DNA from: Paenibacillus sp. FSL H7-0331
GTDB taxonomy: Bacteria > Bacillota > Bacilli > Paenibacillales > NBRC-103111
Direction: 5' to 3'
DNA: 64,000 nt
Assembly: GCF_001956045.1 (NCBI RefSeq)
Contig: NZ_MRTH01000014.1
Span: forward strand, 134,086-198,085
Shown here: positions 56,680-64,000 of the stretch, piece after piece
How the letters are laid out: each line of letters starts with the position of its first letter
Position numbering within the stretch: the first letter of the stretch is position 1
Notes under the pieces: generated by a model
The model's input: the letters and a program-made list of their open reading frames with translations, nothing else
Database searches by the model: none
Told to the model about the DNA's origin: nothing
Program-made: the position numbers and the translations under genes

Positions 56680-56865
56680 ATGTCAGATGTTTGTCGGTTC
56701 TATGTAGTTTATAATGATTTCACGATCACCATTTGTTCGGTTTTTGATGACGTTTGTGAAGAACTGGCTGTCGGGGGTACCATTTATGGATATACCGATA
56801 ATGAAGATGTTGCCCACAGCATGATGATGGAGTGTTACCAGCATTTATCTACAAATAACATGTAA
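56680..56865 (+). CDS. Hypothetical small acidic protein
   Basis: A 61-residue protein rich in Asp, Glu, Tyr and Cys (VCRFYVVYNDFTITICSVFDD, in short), starting at the ATG at 56680 after GAGGTGTGG. I recognise no domain. A CATGGTAGAATG element at 56640 might serve as its -10 region. The bidirectional terminator 100 bases downstream would end it. It is probably real because of its good ribosome site and normal codon use, but this is not certain. Confidence 0.5.
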   Translation: MSDVCRFYVVYNDFTITICSVFDDVCEELAVGGTIYGYTDNEDVAHSMMMECYQHLSTNNM

Positions 56866-56968
56866 CAAATGATATGTAAGAGGTTAGCCTTTCCTTTTGT
56901 CGGTTTAATCGAACAATCCAACATGCCGTCGACCTTATCACCTTTTTTGCGTACAAGCGTGTAGGATA

Positions 56969-57001
56969 AAAGACTGTTGAGCAGCCTCAACAGTCTTTTT
57001 T
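56969..57001. terminator. Bidirectional intrinsic terminator
   Basis: AAAGACTGTTGAG and CTCAACAGTCTTT form a perfect 13-bp stem around a four-base loop, with T runs on both strands, between the small plus-strand gene and the sspP-like gene. Confidence 0.85.
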
Positions 57002-57033
57002 GTATACCTGGCACCTAAGTTACTGTGTCTTAA

Positions 57034-57177
57034 CTAGCCTTCACCATGATTATGTCGGGAATGGTTTGCCTGCTTCACTTTTTTAGAGCCTGCTAAAGGC
57101 TTGTTCGGCTGGTGGTCAACATTTTCCCCTCGGTCACCGCTGGGCGATTGGACCGGTTGTGCAATATTTTTTGGCAT
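57034..57177 (-). CDS. sspP: Small acid-soluble spore protein P-like
   Basis: A 47-residue protein starting at the ATG at 57177, eight bases after AAGGAGGC. The C-terminal part reads KPLAGSKKVKQANHSRHNHGEG, close to the SspP pattern PLSGSKKVKNRNHTRQKH of Bacillus (compared in part). The N-terminal half is Gln/Ser/Asn-rich as in that family. SspP is made in the forespore and packed into the core. The gene is hidden in a spacer because of its size. It follows a conserved small gene of unknown role. Confidence 0.85.
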   Translation of the reverse strand: MPKNIAQPVQSPSGDRGENVDHQPNKPLAGSKKVKQANHSRHNHGEG

Positions 57178-57192
57178 ACCTATGCCTCCTTC

Positions 57193-57540
57193 TTAATGAT
57201 GAGTTACAGCATGCAGTTGCTGCGCACATTCATGAATATGACGTACGTAATCCTCAATCAGTGTTTGAATAATTTCAGTCTGCTCATTGACATGGACTCC
57301 GTCCTGCTCAACATCAATAAACTCTACCTTAACCTCTCTGGAGTCCTTGTACACGCATTTAAAATCAAAACTATACAAAGATCGACCTTCTGTCTGAATA
57401 TTCACCCACAGGGCATTTGCGTCCGCCTCATCGGCTTTAACCTCTACACGGTCCGATAAGTTCAATACAGTAGGCATCGCGTCTGACCATGCCTTCACCA
57501 ATTGAGTTTGGTCTATAGCCAAGCTTTCCGTCTTTATCAT
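57193..57540 (-). CDS. Hypothetical cytosolic protein upstream of sspP
   Basis: A 115-residue acidic protein with no signal or membrane segment; alternating hydrophobic residues (RSLYSFDFKCVYKDSREVKVEF) suggest a beta sheet, then a helix (EIIQTLIEDYVRHIHECAQQLH). I do not recognise the family. It is 15 bases before the sspP-like gene on the same strand, so the two may be co-transcribed in sporulation. Confidence 0.65.
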   Translation of the reverse strand: MIKTESLAIDQTQLVKAWSDAMPTVLNLSDRVEVKADEADANALWVNIQTEGRSLYSFDFKCVYKDSREVKVEFIDVEQDGVHVNEQTEIIQTLIEDYVRHIHECAQQLHAVTHH

Positions 57541-57625
57541 CTATTGAACACCTCCACACCCTTTAAGGTGCGATATACCGCAATATTATATACCCGCATA
57601 CATAAGCCAATAAAAGACATTAAAT

Positions 57626-57663
57626 TAAAAAAGCCGCATACCCTTTTTAAAAGGATACACGAC
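57626..57663 (-). terminator. Intrinsic terminator of tRNA-Ser
   Basis: On the minus strand a 14-bp stem with several G-U pairs (GTCGTGTATCCTTT with AAAGGGTATGCGGC) is followed by TTTTTT. It lies about 115 bases beyond the tRNA. Confidence 0.65.
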
Positions 57664-57779
57664 TGTGAACAGCTATGTAAAACGGGAAGGGGTATTCTCT
57701 TTTCATTCAAGGCATCTAAGTGCGTTTTGCTGCCTAGCATTTTGGCTCTTATCACTAAATCCATACCATTTAAATAAAA

Positions 57780-57869
57780 TGGCGGAGAGGGTGGGATTCG
57801 AACCCACGGAGACCTCACGACCTCGGCGGTTTTCAAGACCGCTGCCTTAAACCACTCGACCACCTCTCC
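57780..57869 (-). tRNA. tRNA-Ser (anticodon UGA)
   Basis: A 90-base class II tRNA with acceptor GGAGAGG/CCTCTCC, anticodon loop CTTGAAA giving TGA, a long variable arm (GAGGTCGTGAGGTCTC), T arm GTGGG-TTCGAAT-CCCAC and encoded CCA. It follows serS, as in Bacillus. Confidence 0.96.
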
Positions 57870-57927
57870 AGGTGACAAAAAGCATTGTATCACAGAACAG
57901 CATCAATTATCAAGCTTTTCTCACTAA

Positions 57928-59211
57928 TTATTTGCTGATCTTGGTGAGATTATTCATATAAGGTCTTAGTACGTCCGGAATGGTCACACTTCCGTCCTCT
58001 TGTTGATAGTTTTCCAGTATAGCTGCAACCGTACGACCTAATGCGAGACCCGATCCATTCAAGGTATGAACGAACTCCGGCTTCGCTTTCGCATCACGGC
58101 GGAAGCGAATATTCGCACGTCTTGCCTGGAAATCCTCAAAATTACTGCAGGACGAAATTTCACGATACATCCCGCTGTTTGGCAGCCATACTTCCAAGTC
58201 ATACGTTTTCGCCGAAGAGAAGCCCAGATCAGCCGTACACAGGTCCAGTACACGATAAGGAAGGCCAAGCAGCTGCAGTACCTTTTCGGCATCAGCAGTC
58301 AGCTTTTCCAGCTCGTCGTAGGACTGCTCTGGTGCCGTAAGCTTGACCAGCTCAACCTTATTGAATTGATGCTGACGAATCAGGCCGCGGGTATCCCTAC
58401 CAGCAGAACCGGCTTCTGAACGAAAGCATGCACTGAAGGCGACGAATTTTTGCGGCAAATGCTCATACGTCAAAATATCATCACGATAAAAATTCGTTAC
58501 TGGAACCTCTGCAGTCGGAATCAGAAAATAATCCGTGCCTCCCAGCTTAAATACATCTTCCTCAAATTTGGGAAGCTGTCCGGTTCCAGTCAAGCTGTCG
58601 CGGTTTACAATGTACGGTGGCAGCATTTCCTCGTACCCATGCTGATCACTGTGCAGATCCATCATAAAATTGATTAGAGCCCGTTCCAGACGCGCCCCAA
58701 GGCCTTTATAAAAAACAAACCTCGAGCCGGTTACTTTCGCAGCAGCCTCAAAATCAAGAATTCCCAGCTGCTGTCCGATTTCCCAGTGAGCCTTAGGTTC
58801 AAAAGAGAATACAACGGGCTCGCCAACACGGCGAATTTCCACATTATCTTCCTCTGAGCTGCCAACAGGCACACTTGTGTTTGGAATATTCGGCATAGCC
58901 ATGATGATTACGTTAAGATCCGCTTCCAATACACGAATCTCATCGTCCAACACCTTTATTCGATCGCCGACACCCTTCATTTCCTCAATTAGCGCATCTG
59001 CGTCCTGCTTGGCCTTTTTCAAAGCGGCAACTTCTTGAGAAACGACATTACGGCGATTCTTTAACTGTTCCACTTCCTGTAGCAGTTCTCTACGTTTCGA
59101 ATCAAGGCCGGTAAAACGACTGATATCGTCCAGCGTTTTGCCGCGATTCTTCATCGCCTGCACTACGCGTTGTAAATCGGCTTCGGTTCGGAACAACTTC
59201 ACATCTAACAA
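57928..59211 (-). CDS. serS: Seryl-tRNA synthetase
   Basis: Charges tRNA-Ser with serine. The 427-residue product has the N-terminal coiled-coil arm (about residues 30-100) that holds the long variable arm of tRNA-Ser. The class II catalytic motifs follow (motif 2 [21 protein letters not shown] in part; motif 3 [16 protein letters not shown]). It overlaps pdxT by seven bases, leaving no space for the T-box leader that serS has in Bacillus, so it may depend on the pdxST promoter. Confidence 0.97.
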   Translation of the reverse strand: MLDVKLFRTEADLQRVVQAMKNRGKTLDDISRFTGLDSKRRELLQEVEQLKNRRNVVSQEVAALKKAKQDADALIEEMKGVGDRIKVLDDEIRVLEADLNVIIMAMPNIPNTSVPVGSSEEDNVEIRRVGEPVVFSFEPKAHWEIGQQLGILDFEAAAKVTGSRFVFYKGLGARLERALINFMMDLHSDQHGYEEMLPPYIVNRDSLTGTGQLPKFEEDVFKLGGTDYFLIPTAEVPVTNFYRDDILTYEHLPQKFVAFSACFRSEAGSAGRDTRGLIRQHQFNKVELVKLTAPEQSYDELEKLTADAEKVLQLLGLPYRVLDLCTADLGFSSAKTYDLEVWLPNSGMYREISSCSNFEDFQARRANIRFRRDAKAKPEFVHTLNGSGLALGRTVAAILENYQQEDGSVTIPDVLRPYMNNLTKISK

Positions 59212-59795
59212 GGAGACCCCTCCTGCTTCGCTTCACGTACCATCTCGAGGAAATAAGCATGCATCCGTTCATCATCAGTCAGCTCAGGATGAAACGAAGC
59301 TGCCAATAGATGCCCTTGACGCGCAGCAACGATCTGATCGTGATAAGTAGCTAACACTTCAACGCCTTGGCCGACTTCGTTAATTAAAGGAGCCCGAATA
59401 AATACGGCACGAACATCGTCCGCGATTCCTTTAATAACCAGATTCGTTTCAAAGCTTTCACGCTGCCGTCCAAATGCATTTCGGGCTACCTTCATATCCA
59501 TAAGCTCAAGATGAGCTTCCGGCTGCCCTTCGATTTCCTTGGCAATCACAATCAATCCAGCACAAGTACCAAAGATCGGCTTTTTTTGTTTCGAAAACGC
59601 ACGCAGGCTATCGATAAAATCATACGTCCGCATCAGCTTGCCTATCGTTGTACTTTCACCACCGGGAATGATGATTCCATCCAATTCATCCAGCTGTTGA
59701 ATGCTTTTCACAATAATGCCTTCTCCGCCGGCTTTTTCAATTAATCGTATATGCTCAGCTACTGCTCCTTGAAGAGCCAATACACCTATCTTCAT
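59205..59795 (-). CDS. pdxT: Pyridoxal 5'-phosphate synthase glutaminase subunit
   Basis: Releases ammonia from glutamine for PdxS. The 196-residue product has the N-terminal [12 protein letters not shown], the nucleophile Cys in [13 protein letters not shown] and the His/Glu pair in [11 protein letters not shown]. The second of two adjacent ATGs (59795) gives the usual N-terminus [10 protein letters not shown] and a better distance to AGAGGTG. It follows pdxS by 23 bases. Confidence 0.96.
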   Translation of the reverse strand: MKIGVLALQGAVAEHIRLIEKAGGEGIIVKSIQQLDELDGIIIPGGESTTIGKLMRTYDFIDSLRAFSKQKKPIFGTCAGLIVIAKEIEGQPEAHLELMDMKVARNAFGRQRESFETNLVIKGIADDVRAVFIRAPLINEVGQGVEVLATYHDQIVAARQGHLLAASFHPELTDDERMHAYFLEMVREAKQEGSPC

Positions 59796-59818
59796 CATTG
59801 TCACCTCTTAACCGATCC

Positions 59819-60700
59819 TTACCAGCCGCGTTCTTGCATACGTTGTGTCGCATCCAGCTTGGAAATTTCGATACCCTTCATTGGAGCACCCAGGTTCTTG
59901 GATACTTCTCTGATCAAGTCGTAATTCGTGTAATGCGTGGTCGCTTCCACGATCGCTTTGGCAAATTTCTCAGGATTCTCCGATTTGAAAATACCAGATC
60001 CTACAAAAATTCCATCTGCTCCCAAATGCATCATCAAAGCTGCATCCGCCGGAGTGGAAACACCACCTGCCGCAAAGTTAACGACTGGTAATTTACCTGT
60101 TTCATGAATTTGCAGCAATAGTTCATATGGTGCACCAATGTTTTTCGCTTCAGCGAACAGCTCATCCTTGGACATCGATTTCACCTTATTAATTTGACCA
60201 ACAATCATCCGCATATGGCGAACAGCCTCTACAATATTACCCGTTCCCGGTTCGCCCTTCGTACGAAGCATCGACGCACCCTCAGTAATTCTACGTAAAG
60301 CTTCTCCAAGATCCCTTGCTCCGCATACGAAAGGAACCGTAAACTCTCTTTTGTTAATATGATAAACCTCATCAGCAGGCGTTAATACTTCACTCTCGTC
60401 AATATAATCGACACCCATGGATTCAAGGATCTTCGCCTCTACATAGTGTCCAATCCGCGCTTTAGCCATAACCGGAACCGTAACTACTTTCATTACTTCT
60501 TCCATAACGGTAGGATCAGCCATACGAGCTACGCCACCGGCAGCACGAATATCCGAAGGCACTCGCTCCAAAGCCATAACAGCGGAAGCTCCTGCTGCTT
60601 CAGCAATTTTTGCTTGCTCTGCATTCATGACGTCCATAATGACGCCGCCCTTTTGCATTTCTGCCATACCTTTTTTTACACGCGATGTACCTGTTTCCAT
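59819..60700 (-). CDS. pdxS: Pyridoxal 5'-phosphate synthase subunit PdxS
   Basis: Makes PLP from ribose-5-phosphate, glyceraldehyde-3-phosphate and ammonia as a dodecamer with PdxT. The 293-residue product has [16 protein letters not shown] at the N-terminus, [18 protein letters not shown] and the Schiff-base Lys in VMAKARIGH. The ATG at 60700 follows GGAGGAAACGG. It forms an operon with pdxT and serS. Confidence 0.97.
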   Translation of the reverse strand: METGTSRVKKGMAEMQKGGVIMDVMNAEQAKIAEAAGASAVMALERVPSDIRAAGGVARMADPTVMEEVMKVVTVPVMAKARIGHYVEAKILESMGVDYIDESEVLTPADEVYHINKREFTVPFVCGARDLGEALRRITEGASMLRTKGEPGTGNIVEAVRHMRMIVGQINKVKSMSKDELFAEAKNIGAPYELLLQIHETGKLPVVNFAAGGVSTPADAALMMHLGADGIFVGSGIFKSENPEKFAKAIVEATTHYTNYDLIREVSKNLGAPMKGIEISKLDATQRMQERGW

Positions 60701-60809
60701 TTCCGTTTCCTCCAAACATATATACGATAATTTTTAATAAATCCACAAACCACTAAACAATCATTTTACAGGAATACCATGGAATATACAATCCGTTAGC
60801 AGGTATTTC

Positions 60810-62102
60810 TTAAGACTTGGCGCCTGCCAGCATATCACTAAAGAAGCTGCCAATTGCTCTGAACATCAATCTGAACCAGCTCGCCTGTACCACATCCGCA
60901 GTAGCAATTAAATTCGTCGTCTTTTCGTACCCCTGGTAGTTTACTTTCACCGTTCCGAGTACATCACCTTTGGTGATCGGAGCAACAAGCTTGCTTTCAT
61001 CCACGGCTGCAGCCGTAATCTTGAACTCTTCAGGAGCAGCTCCCTTTTTGGCAACCAACGAAACTTCCTCTTGAGTAGCAAGACCAACTTGCAGTTCTAT
61101 GCCCTTTTTAATATTTACCACTTTTAACGAATCTATTTCCGAATTCGCTGCAAGCACCTGTTTCTTTTCAAAATTGTTAAATCCGTAATCCAGTACCTTA
61201 CGTGTTTCCTCAAAACGCTTTGGTTCTTTGGGAGTTCCCATCACCACACTGATTAATCGGACCCCATTGCGCACTGCCGTACCTGTAAAGCAGTACCCTG
61301 CATCATCGGTAGACCCTGTTTTTAATCCATCCAGACCGGGATATGCATACTTCTTAAAATTCGTATTATCCTTATTTCCCTCCAGCATCCAGTTCCAATT
61401 TATCATTGGCGTTTTATCTTTTTCGCGAAATTTCTTCGATGGAATTTTGGTCGTCTCCAGAATCTCTGGATAATCTTTAATAAGATTATAAGCTATGAGT
61501 GCCGCATCTTTTGCCGTAAGCATGGTTTCGCCCTGTAATTCCTTGGGTGCATATTTGCCGAGATCAGCCCTTGATAATCCTGTTGCATTAATAAAATGGG
61601 CCTGATCCGATAATCCAAACTGCTTAGCTTTCTCGTTCATCATTTTCGCAAAATCTTCTTCCGTACTACCACTGATAAACTCTGCTAGTGCCACCGATGC
61701 ATCATTCGCTGAATAGATCGACATCGCTGAGAACATATCTTTAAGACTAACTTGCTCTTTAAATGCCAAGAGATCCCCAGATCCGATGACATCTGCAGCA
61801 TATTGACTCGTTGGAACCATATCATCCAATTTATGTTTACCGCTTTTTACTGACTCCATGACCAAATATTCCGTCATCATCTTCGACATACTTGCAGGGG
61901 GGAGCGCTGTGTCTGAATTAAACTCGTATAAAATTTGTCCTGTGGCAGCATCCATCAAAATAGCCGATTTGGCATCCAGCTTCAAATCAACCGCTTCGGC
62001 CGCCATCGCAGGCTGGGATTGGATCACCGACATCGAGCCTATTTGGACAAGCAGTGCAGTAGCCAACACCATCGACACGCGTCTTACCGACAATAACAAC
62101 AC
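60810..62102 (-). CDS. dacA: D-alanyl-D-alanine carboxypeptidase (PBP5 type)
   Basis: Trims the fifth D-Ala from peptidoglycan stem peptides. The 430-residue product has a signal peptide (cleavage after QPAMAAEA-like, about residue 32). The active-site motifs are SMSK (PPASMSKMMTE), SAN (IYSANDASV) and KTG (DGLKTGSTDDAG). The C-terminal amphipathic helix WFRLMFRAIGSFFSDML anchors it to the membrane. I place the start at a GTG at 62102, six bases after AGGAG. Located between guaB and pdxS, as in Bacillus. Confidence 0.95.
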   Translation of the reverse strand: MLLLSVRRVSMVLATALLVQIGSMSVIQSQPAMAAEAVDLKLDAKSAILMDAATGQILYEFNSDTALPPASMSKMMTEYLVMESVKSGKHKLDDMVPTSQYAADVIGSGDLLAFKEQVSLKDMFSAMSIYSANDASVALAEFISGSTEEDFAKMMNEKAKQFGLSDQAHFINATGLSRADLGKYAPKELQGETMLTAKDAALIAYNLIKDYPEILETTKIPSKKFREKDKTPMINWNWMLEGNKDNTNFKKYAYPGLDGLKTGSTDDAGYCFTGTAVRNGVRLISVVMGTPKEPKRFEETRKVLDYGFNNFEKKQVLAANSEIDSLKVVNIKKGIELQVGLATQEEVSLVAKKGAAPEEFKITAAAVDESKLVAPITKGDVLGTVKVNYQGYEKTTNLIATADVVQASWFRLMFRAIGSFFSDMLAGAKS

Positions 62103-62223
62103 TATCAACTCCTATTTTCATTCTACAAACACGTATTTCTTATTGTACCACAAGCCAACAAGCCTGTTCAAAAGCAAGAAGATGGCAGCCAGCAAGGCCC
62201 CATCTTCTCATAGCTTACTCATA

Positions 62224-63693
<1,470 letters not shown>

Positions 63694-63727
63694 TCAATTT
63701 TCGTAGCTGCCGTAATATATGATTGCA

Positions 63728-63757
63728 ATATTATCAAAAGGGCTTTTTTCATGTCAA
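63728..63757 (-). promoter_or_regulatory. Sigma-A promoter of guaB
   Basis: TTGACA (63752-63757) and TAATAT (63728-63733) on the minus strand, 18 bases apart. I see no purine riboswitch in the short leader before guaB. Confidence 0.7.
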
Positions 63758-63884
63758 GTATATATTATGACAGTCCCTATAAGTAATATCAACACTTAAT
63801 GCTTCTTCATTACTTACCTTATTTGAAAAGGTCATCAAAACTTCTTATTAGTATAGCCTAACAAGCTTAGAAATCATTAAATAA

Positions 63885-63923
63885 AAAAAACCTTTCCAGA
63901 TTTTCATCCAAAAAGGTTTTTTA
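63885..63923 (-). terminator. Intrinsic terminator of the rRNA operon
   Basis: On the minus strand AAAAAACCTTT and AAAGGTTTTTT form a stem ending in a long T run, just after the 5S gene. Confidence 0.85.
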
Positions 63924-63930
63924 TTACTGT

Positions 63931-64000
63931 GCTTGGCAACGTCCTACTCTCCCAGAACCCTGCGGTTCAAGTACCATTGGCGCTGAAGGGCTTAACGGTC
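63931..64000 (-). rRNA. rrf: 5S ribosomal RNA, 3' part (cut by window edge)
   Basis: The last 70 bases, read on the minus strand, contain the conserved 5S segments GACCGTTAAGCCCTTCAGCG, GGTACTTGAACCGCAGGG and the 3' end ACGTTGCCAAGC. The 5' part lies outside the window. The rest of an rrn operon should follow to the right. Confidence 0.95.

Noticed and set aside
57870..57927. T-box leader for serS
   Set aside because: serS starts inside the end of pdxT, and the region downstream holds only its 3' spacer and tRNA-Ser.

Overview
The window comes from an endospore-forming Bacillales bacterium, most likely Paenibacillus. It carries sporulation genes (spoIIR and an sspP-like gene hidden in a spacer). 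The gene order nuoABC - atp - wecB - upp - glyA - ywlG - rpiB - ywlE - mntP - ywlC - spoIIR - prmC - prfA follows a conserved Bacillus/Paenibacillus block. The right end reads rrn (5S) - guaB - dacA - pdxS - pdxT - serS - tRNA-Ser, the usual origin-proximal block. Most genes are on the minus strand, pointing away from the presumed origin beyond the right edge. No phage, IS element, CRISPR array or complete defence system was recognised.

Region 1 (1-21.4 kb, core). Complex I genes nuoC (partial), nuoB and nuoA; the full ATP synthase operon (atpZ-I-B-E-F-H-A-G-D-C) with its promoter and terminator; wecB; upp. Then rpiB-ywlG-glyA, preceded by what reads as a ZTP (pfl) riboswitch with an intrinsic terminator, then an arginine-phosphatase-type ywlE, mntP, threonylcarbamoyl-AMP synthase, spoIIR, prmC, prfA, ychF and a PilZ c-di-GMP receptor. 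Several atp genes start with TTG, and the wider atp spacers hold clusters of small hairpins.

Region 2 (21.5-57.6 kb, mixed and accessory). A DCC-family protein; a DnaA-box cluster in front of tadA; an ECF sigma/anti-sigma/three-repeat membrane protein operon; a chemoreceptor. At 27.2-30.6 kb there is a ComP/ComA-like two-component pair with a divergent 70-codon gene resembling a ComX pheromone precursor. The AT-rich tract covering this gene and the sensor half of the kinase ends abruptly inside the kinase gene, as expected for an exchanged specificity cassette. Next come a Ugp-like glycerophosphodiester uptake operon with a YesMN-type regulator, a GapB-type GAPDH, an AraC/PhyH/beta-propeller cluster next to a decayed oxidoreductase, MgtC, a second sugar ABC transporter, an N-acetylglucosamine-type PTS with its PRD antiterminator, a LexA-box YolD gene, a second ECF sigma/anti-sigma pair, tRNA-Arg(CCU), an aldo/keto reductase, a Fur-box haem-monooxygenase-like gene and sspP.

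Region 3 (57.7-64 kb, origin-proximal core). tRNA-Ser(UGA), serS, pdxT, pdxS (PLP synthase), dacA, guaB and the 3' end of a 5S rRNA gene.

Neither ABC importer has its own ATPase gene, so both probably share one encoded elsewhere. Start codons were chosen from visible ribosome binding sites and often differ from the longest open frame. No database search was possible; names rest on motif recognition and gene order.
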